From a virus: 43,215 nt of DNA. The stretch covers positions 1-43,215 of IMG/VR virus record IMGVR_UViG_3300027899_000026; one strand, given 5' to 3'. Under the pieces are notes generated by a model. It was not told the DNA's origin, did no database searches, and was given only the letters and a program-made list of their open reading frames with translations. Below, piece after piece: positions 22,179 to 29,400 of this stretch; position 1 is the stretch's first letter, and each line of letters begins with the position of its first letter. A program made the translations under genes and the position numbers.

Positions 22179-22969
22179 GCATTCTAAACCGCCACATTAA
22201 CTTCGACATGCCAGCCGAGAAGTATCACGCCGTTGATGCTCTCTCCAAGTCGATGATGTCCAAGATCCTGAAGTCGCCAGCGCACTACAAGGCAGCGTTG
22301 GAGGAGCATCAGGAGCCGACTAAGGCGATGCAGATGGGTACGGCGATTCATACCGCTGTTCTCGAACCGCACCTGTACTCGCAGGTCGTAGCGGTCGTTC
22401 CGCCTGACATCGACGGTCGTACGAAGGAAGGTAAGGCGTGGAAGGAAGCGCACAAGTCGCGCATTCATCTGACCCATGCCGAGGACATCGACATCCAGGG
22501 TGTTTCGAACAGCGTTCGTCGCCATCCGTTCTGGGACATCATTCATCTGGCCCACAAGATCGAAGCGAGCGTGTTTGCTGAGGATGCTGAGACTGGCATC
22601 TCTCTCAAGGCGCGTCCTGATCTGTGGGTCGAGGATCATACGCTTGTCGATGTGAAGACTACGGATGACGCGACTCCTGAAGGGTTTAGCCGGACCGTAA
22701 CAAGTTTTGGCTACCACATTCAGGCCGCGCATTATCTTGCGATGACCGAGGCTGAGAACTTCATCTTCGTCGCCGTCGAACGCAAAGCTCCGTATGCAAT
22801 CGGCATCTACAAGCTAGATGCAGAGTGGCTTCAGGCGGGTGAGAACCTTCGCAGGAAGGCAATCTCAACGCTGCACGAGTGTCGCGCACTGGACAGTTGG
22901 CCAGCCTATCCGACTGCTACACAAACACTTTCATGCCCAAAATGGGTGCTGAATAAATCCGAGAGTTGA
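22175..22969 (+). CDS. RecE-like exonuclease (PD-(D/E)XK)
   Basis: 264 residues. The order LSKSMMSKILKSPAHYKAAL, MQMGTAIHTAVLEP, ISLKARPDLWVEDHTLVDVK, TTDDATPEGF and GYHIQAAHYLAM is the exodeoxyribonuclease VIII/PDDEXK-12 signature: metal ligands Asp and the E/D-x-K pair in VDVKTT, and a Gln-Tyr type helix. It digests one strand of duplex DNA to create substrate for RecT. ATGA overlap with RecT shows they are made together. Confidence 0.85.
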   Translation: MSILNRHINFDMPAEKYHAVDALSKSMMSKILKSPAHYKAALEEHQEPTKAMQMGTAIHTAVLEPHLYSQVVAVVPPDIDGRTKEGKAWKEAHKSRIHLTHAEDIDIQGVSNSVRRHPFWDIIHLAHKIEASVFAEDAETGISLKARPDLWVEDHTLVDVKTTDDATPEGFSRTVTSFGYHIQAAHYLAMTEAENFIFVAVERKAPYAIGIYKLDAEWLQAGENLRRKAISTLHECRALDSWPAYPTATQTLSCPKWVLNKSES

Positions 22970-22994
22970 AACAGAATCAAAACCGCTAACAAAT

Positions 22995-23420
22995 ATGTTC
23001 AAAGTTAATCGTAAGGACGCTGGCAGCAATTACATCAACGCTGAAGGCGAGTACATTGTAACCGTGATGAAGGTCGAGGAAACGCTCGATGCTAAGGGCC
23101 GCGAGGTCTGCAAGGTGACATTCGCAACCGATGAGGGAGCGAGCATCGCTGATCGTTTCATCAATCAGGAGAATGTGTGGTTCCGCGTGAACCAGTTGGT
23201 TGCTGCGACGAACCACAATGTACCGGATGGAACCGAGGTGGATTTCCTTGGTGTGAAGGGCAGCTACGCGAACTTCCTTCGTTCGATGATCGGACTCAAC
23301 CTTGTCATCACCGTTCGTGTTGAGGAGTACGACTTTAATGGCGAGAAGAAGAAGGCGTATCGCATCAAGAACATGAAGGGATTCACTGCCCAGACTGAAG
23401 CTGAGGAAAAGCCGTTCTAA
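22995..23420 (+). CDS. DUF669-like ssDNA-binding/recombination accessory protein
   Basis: 141 residues with ITVRVEEYDFNGEKKKAYRI and an OB-like start (YINAEGEYIVTVMKVEETLD). The protein follows RecE and RecT, as DUF669 proteins do in many phages, where they are proposed to bind ssDNA. The acidic end (EAEEKPF) is like that of SSB proteins. Family call moderate; function inferred. Confidence 0.6.
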   Translation: MFKVNRKDAGSNYINAEGEYIVTVMKVEETLDAKGREVCKVTFATDEGASIADRFINQENVWFRVNQLVAATNHNVPDGTEVDFLGVKGSYANFLRSMIGLNLVITVRVEEYDFNGEKKKAYRIKNMKGFTAQTEAEEKPF

Positions 23421-23436
23421 GTTAAAGCACGGAGGG

Positions 23437-23459
23437 GAGCGTATTCCGCGATAACGCTC
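23437..23459. repeat. Small inverted repeat before thyX
   Basis: GAGCGT (23437-23442) and ACGCTC (23454-23459). It is in the 72-bp gap before thyX and could shape its leader. No T-run follows, so not a terminator. Confidence 0.35.
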
Positions 23460-23492
23460 GGTAGTCAATTCTAACGCACACAATTCGTATCC

Positions 23493-24140
23493 ATGAGAGT
23501 CAAACTTGTAGCTATCACCAAACCCCTTGTCGGCGACGGTAACATGACCGCATCCGACTTCATCACGTTCGCAGCGCGTGTCAGCAATCCGAGCAATCAG
23601 ATGAGCTTGCTCACCGCTCCGAAGTTACTGGCCTACTGCATCAAGAACGGCCATTGGAGTATCTTCGAGCAGGCCAGCATGACGGTCGAGATTCAGACCA
23701 GCCGAGCGATATCCGCACAGATCATTCGCCATCGCAGTTTTTGCTTCCAAGAATTTTCACAAAGATATGCGCCAAGCGATGCGCCGGAGCCGGTTGAACT
23801 TCGCAGTCAGGATCGAGTGAATCGCCAGGGAAGCGGTGATTCATTTGAGAAGGACTGGGCATACGATGTGGTTGCCAAGTCTGTTAATCTGGCATTTACA
23901 ACCTATCGAACATTGCTTCAAGAGGGTGTTAGTCGGGAGACAGCGCGAATGGTTCTGCCGCTCTGTACGCAGACCACGCTCTACATGACCGGCAACATTC
24001 GCTCATGGATTCACTATCTTGAGCAGCGTTGCGCGAAGGGTACGCAGAAGGAACACCGGCAGATCGCCGAGGCTATCCGCGACACGATCTTCGCTGTCGA
24101 GTTCCCGCACATTCACAACGCATTGCAGGAGGCCAAATGA
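23493..24140 (+). CDS. thyX: Flavin-dependent thymidylate synthase
   Basis: Makes dTMP from dUMP using FAD and methylene-tetrahydrofolate. The family signature is intact: RHRSFCFQEFSQRY around residues 79-92, with further conserved parts YCIKNGHWSIFEQASMTVEI and VSRETARMVLPL. The 215-residue length is normal. In phages it boosts thymidine supply for replication, in line with the recombination genes upstream. The 3' end runs into the next gene by an ATGA junction with GGAGG upstream. Confidence 0.92.
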   Translation: MRVKLVAITKPLVGDGNMTASDFITFAARVSNPSNQMSLLTAPKLLAYCIKNGHWSIFEQASMTVEIQTSRAISAQIIRHRSFCFQEFSQRYAPSDAPEPVELRSQDRVNRQGSGDSFEKDWAYDVVAKSVNLAFTTYRTLLQEGVSRETARMVLPLCTQTTLYMTGNIRSWIHYLEQRCAKGTQKEHRQIAEAIRDTIFAVEFPHIHNALQEAK

Positions 24141-24337
24141 GCGAGCAAAACAAATCAGAGACTGTACGACTAACATTTAAGGGATTGCTGTCCATCTATC
24201 TACCAGAAGCGAAAATGATGGAGGTCTACAACGCAACCGAGCTGTGCTGCCGCAGGAACAACTGGGGCATCGCAATCGACGAGAGCAACCGATTGGATTT
24301 TGTTCCGATGGTGAGAGTCGAGGAGGACAAGCCGTGA
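24137..24337 (+). CDS. Array gene 1: unknown small protein
   Basis: 66 residues (VRLTFKGLLSIYLPEAKMME). No motif. Starts on an ATGA junction after thyX. First of a run of about 14 short genes separated by nearly the same stop/start sequence. Its end reads EEDKP. Confidence 0.55.
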   Translation: MSEQNKSETVRLTFKGLLSIYLPEAKMMEVYNATELCCRRNNWGIAIDESNRLDFVPMVRVEEDKP

Positions 24338-24624
24338 GCGATTTGATATTAAATCCAGAATGGGAACACGCACAGTTTGTGTCTATTTCTGAATTGAGAG
24401 AATGCGAACGGAAACTGGAGGTGCTTAACCGTGGCAACGCCAATGCCGAGCGAATCCTTTGCGAGGCTGCTGGCGTCGAATCCGGGCGCGATGTCCTCGA
24501 CTGGATCGTGGCGGCGAAAGACCACATCAAGCGGCTGGAGGAGGCGGGGGATGAAGCAATCTACCCTCTTGAATATGCGGCCAGAGTGAGAATTTGGACA
24601 GAAGCCAAGGAGGCCAAGCTGTGA
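24334..24624 (+). CDS. Array gene 2: coiled-coil protein
   Basis: 96 residues from GTG 24334, with ELRECERKLEVLNRGNANAE and VAAKDHIKRLEEAGDE. The IKRLEE helix recurs in other genes of the array. Start chosen because the GTGAGC junction follows AGGAGG by about 7 nt. Function unknown. Confidence 0.55.
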   Translation: MSDLILNPEWEHAQFVSISELRECERKLEVLNRGNANAERILCEAAGVESGRDVLDWIVAAKDHIKRLEEAGDEAIYPLEYAARVRIWTEAKEAKL

Positions 24625-24836
24625 GCCAATCAATCAACGACGGAGGACCGGCGTTTCCTCACGAAACATCACTTGGATATCACCACGGCATGACCCTCCG
24701 CGACTACTTTGCGGCGGCAGCGTTGCAGGGATTGATGGCAAAAGTAGATCCAGAAGATCATTGGGCGGATTATCGCGCAAAATGGTCATATGAAGCAGCC
24801 GACGCGATGCTCAAAGCGAGGGAGGACAAGCCGTGA
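24621..24836 (+). CDS. Array gene 3: GMTLRDYFAAAALQG-type phage protein
   Basis: 71 residues from GTG 24621. INDGGPAFP and GMTLRDYFAAAALQGLM are the signature of a very common phage accessory family without known function. Starts and ends on the array junction motif. Confidence 0.7.
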   Translation: MSQSINDGGPAFPHETSLGYHHGMTLRDYFAAAALQGLMAKVDPEDHWADYRAKWSYEAADAMLKAREDKP

Positions 24837-25036
24837 GCAGTCAATTCACCATCGCCGACCGCGAGTTGGTCAAGATCGCCTCAACTGGATCTGTCTGGGT
24901 GCAGCACGACATCACTCCACTGGAAGTGGCTAAGATTGTAAAACTTATGAGTCAGCGAATCGAAAAGCTAGAGCAGGAGAACGACGCAATGAGAGCCGAT
25001 CTGCTGCTGTGGAACGAGAAGGAGGTGAAGCCGTGA
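24833..25036 (+). CDS. Array gene 4: coiled-coil protein
   Basis: 67 residues from GTG 24833. The C-terminal half (RIEKLEQENDAMRADLLLWN) is nearly repeated at the end of the 25248 gene, both at protein and DNA level. The N-terminal part is unrelated. A domain shuffled between array genes is likely. Confidence 0.6.
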   Translation: MSSQFTIADRELVKIASTGSVWVQHDITPLEVAKIVKLMSQRIEKLEQENDAMRADLLLWNEKEVKP

Positions 25037-25251
25037 GTGACAAGCAGTGGTTCATCACGCCACACAGCGACATAGAATGGTTGATAATGCCGTGTATGGT
25101 CTTGGTGGCGTTTGCTTGTTTGATTTCAAACCTTGTTGGATTAACCACTGGAAATGAACAAATAAGACACGAAGCGGTTGCCTCTGGCCACGCCGAATGG
25201 GTGGCCGACAAGAGCGGTAAACCACAATTCAAATGGAAGGAGTGCAAATGA
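25033..25251 (+). CDS. Array gene 5: membrane protein
   Basis: 72 residues from GTG 25033. One clear hydrophobic span (WLIMPCMVLVAFACLISNLV) followed by a soluble part. Single-span membrane protein of unknown role. Confidence 0.55.
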   Translation: MSDKQWFITPHSDIEWLIMPCMVLVAFACLISNLVGLTTGNEQIRHEAVASGHAEWVADKSGKPQFKWKECK

Positions 25252-25559
25252 ACAACAACTTACTACTTAATTCAACCGATCTAGGTGTCGGAAAACAAAT
25301 GGAACCAAACATGATCGAATGGAGAAAGTGCGGCAAAGCAATCCTAACGATCCACGCCGATGGACTCATCACCGTGTCGGAAGATTGCAAACCTACTGAG
25401 ACAGCGGCTGAGGTGCTACGCATCATGCGCGATCAATGGCTGGCCGACATACAGTGCGCCAAGATCCGCGAGCTTCAAGAGCGCATCACTCAACTAGAGT
25501 CAGAGAACGACGCTCTTCGCGCCGATCTGCTGCTGTGGAATGAGAAGGAGGCCAAATGA
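25248..25559 (+). CDS. Array gene 6: coiled-coil protein
   Basis: 103 residues from ATG 25248. N-terminal part with ILTIHADGLITVSEDCKPTE, then a heptad helix (ELQERITQLESENDALRADL) almost identical to that of gene 24833. The shared tail includes the SD of the next gene. Confidence 0.6.
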   Translation: MNNNLLLNSTDLGVGKQMEPNMIEWRKCGKAILTIHADGLITVSEDCKPTETAAEVLRIMRDQWLADIQCAKIRELQERITQLESENDALRADLLLWNEKEAK

Positions 25560-25903
25560 ATATCGAACAAACCAAGGAAGCCATCCGCGTGATGCAGGCA
25601 TTCGTGGATGGGAAGGAAGTGGAACATCGGTATAACGGAAAGTGGGTAAAGATTTATGTACCGAGGTGGGACTGGGATGACACAGACTACCGCATCAAAC
25701 CCAACCCAACATTCCGCCCGTGGACCTCCGATGAGGTGCCTGTTGGTGGTCAAATTAGGAATAAGGCAATCTCTGAATACCGTTGGTTGATTGACCGGAC
25801 AGCCGATCTAACCGTCCGAAATGAGTGGTTAGAAAGACACGAACACAGCATCGACGGCGGTAAAACATGGCACCCGTGCGGGGTGATGGAGGAGTGCAAA
25901 TGA
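25556..25903 (+). CDS. Array gene 7: phage protein with DYRIKP motif
   Basis: 115 residues. KEAIRVMQAFVDGKEVEHRY, DTDYRIKPNPTFRPWTSDEV and PVGGQIRN form the signature of a widespread phage family, often called hypothetical. Function unknown. Ends ECK, with SD-like GGAGTGCAA before the next ATG. Confidence 0.65.
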   Translation: MNIEQTKEAIRVMQAFVDGKEVEHRYNGKWVKIYVPRWDWDDTDYRIKPNPTFRPWTSDEVPVGGQIRNKAISEYRWLIDRTADLTVRNEWLERHEHSIDGGKTWHPCGVMEECK

Positions 25904-26190
25904 ACGATCATATTCCTGACCTCACGAAAATGATCGGTGAGACGCCGAGGACGGATGCGGCGTGGAAACCTGATGGAGGAGATGGCTATCCAACCGTAGA
26001 TGTTGACTTAGCTCGTCAACTCGAACGCGAACTCAACGCGGCCCATGAGCGCATCAAGCGGATGGAGGAGGCGCTGACCTGGTACGAATCCACAGTGTCC
26101 GACTGCAATCGCCACGGACCTAAAGGTGATGTTGCTCGCGATGAGTTGGCAAAAGATCAAGGGCGCAAAGCCAAGGAGGCCAAGCCGTGA
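25900..26190 (+). CDS. Array gene 8: TPRTDAA-type coiled-coil protein
   Basis: 96 residues from ATG 25900. ETPRTDAAW and ARQLERELNAAHERIKRMEE are typical of a common phage protein type with an LERELNAA...IKRLEE helix. Paralogous to array gene 9. Function unknown. Confidence 0.65.
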   Translation: MNDHIPDLTKMIGETPRTDAAWKPDGGDGYPTVDVDLARQLERELNAAHERIKRMEEALTWYESTVSDCNRHGPKGDVARDELAKDQGRKAKEAKP

Positions 26191-26495
26191 ACCATATTGG
26201 TAACGCCAACAAAAAGGTCAGCGATACGCCCATATCTGATTCTACTCCTCACAACGTAGGCGAACTCGGTATGCTGTGCAGGAAACTCGAACGCGAACTA
26301 AACGCTGCCAATGAGCGAATCAAGCGGCTGGAGGAGGAGCTGGAGCGGACCAAGCAGGATCGGAACGCGATTGCTAAGAACACCCGCGAGCCGCTGCTGT
26401 TGAAGCTCGATCATGCCGCCGAGCGCATCAATCGGCTGGAGGAGTTGTTGTGGTTAAGTCAGCCAGTTTGCGAAGCCAAGGAGGCCAAGCCGTGA
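26187..26495 (+). CDS. Array gene 9: paralogue of array gene 8
   Basis: 102 residues from GTG 26187. Shares KLERELNAANERIKRLEEEL with gene 25900 and has a second coiled-coil (HAAERINRLEELLW). Starts and ends on the conserved junction. Confidence 0.6.
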   Translation: MNHIGNANKKVSDTPISDSTPHNVGELGMLCRKLERELNAANERIKRLEEELERTKQDRNAIAKNTREPLLLKLDHAAERINRLEELLWLSQPVCEAKEAKP

Positions 26496-26746
26496 GCGAT
26501 GAAATTATCCGCACATGCCCAAATACAAAATGCAGGACATGTTGCATAAAAGAATATAATTACACACCAGGATACAATATGGACATAGGTGAAATCGTTC
26601 CGCAGGAATGTCCCGCTTGTGGTGCTTGGCTCGGTCAAAAGTATTGGGGTAACATTGATCGAATTAGCAAAATGAAAGAGCCAAGCCAATCACATAAAGA
26701 ACATTGGGCTAGAGGACTTGGCTTAACCAAGGAGGAAAAGCCGTGA
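26492..26746 (+). CDS. Array gene 10: zinc-ribbon protein
   Basis: 84 residues from GTG 26492. CPNTKCRTCC and CPACGAW provide four or more Cys ligands, a compact zinc ribbon. Slightly AT-rich compared with neighbours. Function unknown. Confidence 0.55.
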   Translation: MSDEIIRTCPNTKCRTCCIKEYNYTPGYNMDIGEIVPQECPACGAWLGQKYWGNIDRISKMKEPSQSHKEHWARGLGLTKEEKP

Positions 26747-26934
26747 GCGATCAAAATAAATATCCATTGACCCCATCTTGGTATGCATTTGGTGGTTTTT
26801 TTACAACACCAGTCCTTGCTACGACACTGCTTTTAGGGGCTGTGATTTTGTTTGCAGTTTGGCCATTTACGCCAATGATTTTTTATCTAAAAAGGAAAAG
26901 TGAATTACAACAAAACAAGGAGGTGAAGCTGTGA
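26743..26934 (+). CDS. Array gene 11: small membrane protein
   Basis: 63 residues from GTG 26743. A long apolar stretch (TPVLATTLLLGAVILFAVWP) and a basic end KRKSELQQNKEVK. Single- or double-span inner-membrane protein; unknown role. AT-rich. Confidence 0.55.
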   Translation: MSDQNKYPLTPSWYAFGGFFTTPVLATTLLLGAVILFAVWPFTPMIFYLKRKSELQQNKEVKL

Positions 26935-27218
26935 CACTCGAAGAAATAATTATAGAGGAATCGCACAATTTAAGTTTTCCGCACGGAAGGAATCTACGCT
27001 CAATAGCATTTCATGTCCGCAAGCTGGAGGATTGGGCGAAGCAACTAGAGAATGAGAACGACACCTTTAAGAAACGCATCAAGCGGCTGGAGAAGGCTCT
27101 TGAGTCCATTCGAGAATACTGGAACCGAGACAACAATGAGGGAGCGATGAATGACGCTTGCTGGCACGCAATCAACACAGCGTCAGAAGCACTGGAAGCC
27201 AAGGAGGCCAAGCTATGA
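26931..27218 (+). CDS. Array gene 12: coiled-coil protein
   Basis: 95 residues from GTG 26931, with the recurring heptad helix (LENENDTFKKRIKRLEKALE). The N-terminal part (MTLEEIIIEESHNLSFPHGR) is unique. Function unknown. Confidence 0.55.
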   Translation: MTLEEIIIEESHNLSFPHGRNLRSIAFHVRKLEDWAKQLENENDTFKKRIKRLEKALESIREYWNRDNNEGAMNDACWHAINTASEALEAKEAKL

Positions 27219-27499
27219 GACTCAACGATTCCCAGCGCAAGCTCAAGCTCATCACCAACAGCATTTCCACTGTTTGGAAGGGAAAGCGCGAATGCCCGAT
27301 CTGCATCCACACCACCGTTTGGAGCATTGGAACCATCGTTGAGGCCCGAGAGTTCAACGAAGGTAATCACTGTCCCGGTGCTGCAATTACTCCGCTGATC
27401 CAAGTTCAGTGCAACAACTGTGGGTACACCGTGTTGTTCAACGCCATCGCTCTCGGCGTCGTTGACCAATCAACTGGAAAGCTAAAGGAGGAGGAATGA
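27215..27499 (+). CDS. Array gene 13: zinc-ribbon protein
   Basis: 94 residues from ATG 27215. CPICIHTTVW and CNNCGYTVLF are two CxxC pairs of a zinc ribbon, preceded by a helical KLKLITNSISTVWKGKRE. Ends KEEE, again over an SD. Confidence 0.6.
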   Translation: MRLNDSQRKLKLITNSISTVWKGKRECPICIHTTVWSIGTIVEAREFNEGNHCPGAAITPLIQVQCNNCGYTVLFNAIALGVVDQSTGKLKEEE

Positions 27500-27693
27500 A
27501 TGCAGCATTCATCTACAAACACACAATGGCCGGCGAAGTGCTGATTGTGGATATGGAACGAGCGAAGCAACTGGACGCAGCAAGTGGACATTGGAAACTC
27601 ATCCACTCGGTCAATGCGGTCGAGACGCTCGCATTCATTGTGTCACTAACGCCAAAGCAGAGAAACAAGTACATCAAACAACTTACGAAGTGA
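27496..27693 (+). CDS. Array gene 14: unknown small protein
   Basis: 65 residues (MNAAFIYKHTMAGEVLIVDM ... LTPKQRNKYIKQLTK). No motif. The last gene whose start carries the array junction. Confidence 0.5.
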   Translation: MNAAFIYKHTMAGEVLIVDMERAKQLDAASGHWKLIHSVNAVETLAFIVSLTPKQRNKYIKQLTK

Positions 27694-27695
27694 AT

Positions 27696-27881
27696 ATGAA
27701 ACCTAAACGCAAGACTACGGTAATCACAATCGACTCAACACTTCACACCGAGCTGCGCGCTATTTGCGACAAGCACGGAGTAAAGATCGGATTTCTCGCT
27801 GATCAAGCGGTGAGAGAGCTACTGGCAAAGTTGAACAATACTGCTCAAGTAAGTACATCTTTGTCAGCTTTCACTCGCTAA
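27696..27881 (+). CDS. Ribbon-helix-helix (CopG/Arc-like) regulator
   Basis: 61 residues from ATG 27696. A beta strand TTVITIDSTLHTELRAIC, then KHGVKIGFLADQAVRELLAK, fits a small ribbon-helix-helix DNA binder. It probably autoregulates or controls early genes. The 80-bp gap behind it has two stem-loops that could be its operator or a leader for the helicase gene. Confidence 0.6.
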   Translation: MKPKRKTTVITIDSTLHTELRAICDKHGVKIGFLADQAVRELLAKLNNTAQVSTSLSAFTR

Positions 27882-27888
27882 GGCGAAT

Positions 27889-27943
27889 CGTACCTTGTGG
27901 TACGAACAATAGCCTCCGGTTGTAATGAAACTGCAACCGGGGG
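27889..27943. repeat. Two adjacent hairpins before the helicase gene
   Basis: CGTACC-TTGT-GGTACG (27889-27904) and CCTCCGGTTG/CAACCGGGGG (27913-27943, one G-T pair) stand side by side. No T-run follows the second, so regulation of the helicase leader or a terminator for the array are both open. Confidence 0.5.
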
Positions 27944-27961
27944 TGCAAATCTCCTAAAATT

Positions 27962-29041
27962 ATGAATCTGAGAGAATACCAAAAGAAAGCAGTAGAGTGG
28001 GCCAAAACTAGCGATGGCCTGATCATATCACCCGCAGGAAGTGGCAAGACATGGATTGCCGCGAGCATCATCAAGCATTACGCAACGCTGAATCCAGATT
28101 GGACGTTTGGATGGACAGCACCGACTAGGGAAACCTGTCAGCAAGCTAGAGTGTCTCTTCGCGTTGCTGGTGTGCTTGAAAGCGTCGTCGATGTCCGGTG
28201 TCCGCATGAGTCAGTGGACTTCAGCAAGAAACAGCTTCTTGTAATCGACGAAGCAAAGCATAGCCCTGCTCGCGTCCTGAAAGGCATCATAGAGTCGTGT
28301 AACGGCATGCGTTATGGCTTCGATGCCACGCCGTGGTGCGATGATCCAGAGCGTAACGCGGTGACTAAGATGCTGTTCCGCAATCGCGCCTACGAAATCA
28401 ATCGCAGCGACATTGGTGATTCATTGGCCGACGCTTACCTCGAAGTCAGCGATGCCACCGATCTGAACATCAAGCAAAAGATCGATGACAACATCGACCG
28501 TCTCTTCAATGCGCGGCGTCGCTACATGCGGATAAGTGACGAAGAATTGAAGCGCATGTGTGCATGGGAATCGCTCGTTGAAATTGGCATCTGCGAGAAT
28601 CGTGAACGCAATGAGTCGGCCATCCAATACGCACTGGAACACGGCGACATGCAGACGCTCATCCTCATCCCACGCATCACTCTCGGAGAGCAGTACGAGA
28701 AGCGCATTCCAAACTCTCGGCTCGTTCATTCCAAGATCGGCAAGAAGCAGCGCAAGGAAGCGATGGAAGAATTCAAGTCTGGCAAGCTGCGGACCATGAT
28801 TGCCACATCATTGGCCGACGAAGGGTTGGATCTTCCGAATGTTGAACTGCTCATCATGGTGAGCGGCGGAAGGTCGTCGCAGAAGACGATTCAGCGAGCG
28901 AGTCGAGCGTTACGCAAAACAGAAACCAAAAACTGTGCGACAATCATGGACTTCTCTGACAAGTTCCATCCCATCGGAGCGTACCATTCGAAAAAGCGGA
29001 TGGCATGCTACCGAGAGCTAGGTTGCGTATTTTTACAATGA
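27962..29041 (+). CDS. SF2 DNA helicase with DEAK box
   Basis: 359 residues. Motif I ISPAGSGKT (residues 22-30), motif II DEAKH (96-100), motif III-like DATP (121-124), motif V around MIATSLADEGLDLPN and motif VI TIQRASRALR. The architecture is UvsW/RecG-like single helicase, useful for branch migration or replication restart. Motif II is DEAK rather than DEAD/DEAH and motif VI has QRASR in place of QRxGR; both may alter ATP coupling. Neighbours are SSB and a RuvC-like resolvase. The stop overlaps the SSB start. Confidence 0.85.
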   Translation: MNLREYQKKAVEWAKTSDGLIISPAGSGKTWIAASIIKHYATLNPDWTFGWTAPTRETCQQARVSLRVAGVLESVVDVRCPHESVDFSKKQLLVIDEAKHSPARVLKGIIESCNGMRYGFDATPWCDDPERNAVTKMLFRNRAYEINRSDIGDSLADAYLEVSDATDLNIKQKIDDNIDRLFNARRRYMRISDEELKRMCAWESLVEIGICENRERNESAIQYALEHGDMQTLILIPRITLGEQYEKRIPNSRLVHSKIGKKQRKEAMEEFKSGKLRTMIATSLADEGLDLPNVELLIMVSGGRSSQKTIQRASRALRKTETKNCATIMDFSDKFHPIGAYHSKKRMACYRELGCVFLQ

Positions 29042-29391
29042 ACACGATGAACGAAGTGACTTCCGCTTCACCAAGCGAAAACTCAGTCTCCCTTATTGGG
29101 GAGTTAAGAGCCACAACCAGAAAATCAGAAACCAAAACTGGCGCACTAATGGTTCGCCGCGTGATTTCAATTGCCCGACACTGGACTGACCAAGACGGTC
29201 GTTTAATTGAAGATTACGATGATTTTGAGCTTTCTTCTTGGGGTGGAGTTGCGGAACGGATGTTGGAGATATCAAGCGGATCTTTGGTGCGAGTTAGAGG
29301 CAGGGTAAAAGTAGAGCGATGGGTAGATGGGGCGGAGACTAAATCTGCCGTTCGAATCGCCGCTGAACACGTTCAAGTTCTTTGCTTCTAA
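29038..29391 (+). CDS. ssb: Single-stranded DNA-binding protein (OB fold)
   Basis: 117 residues from ATG 29038. SVSLIGELRATTRKSETKTG, MVRRVISIARHW, FELSSWGGVAERM and GSLVRVRGRVKVERW give the OB-fold strand order of bacterial SSB. It lacks the long acidic tail of host SSB. It would protect ssDNA during replication and recombination. The ATGA overlap couples it to the helicase. Confidence 0.72.
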   Translation: MNTMNEVTSASPSENSVSLIGELRATTRKSETKTGALMVRRVISIARHWTDQDGRLIEDYDDFELSSWGGVAERMLEISSGSLVRVRGRVKVERWVDGAETKSAVRIAAEHVQVLCF

Positions 29392-29400
29392 GTACTCATT

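Noticed and set aside
22184-22732. A 182-codon minus-strand frame inside the RecE-like gene
   Set aside because: Antisense to a clear PD-(D/E)XK nuclease with all motifs.
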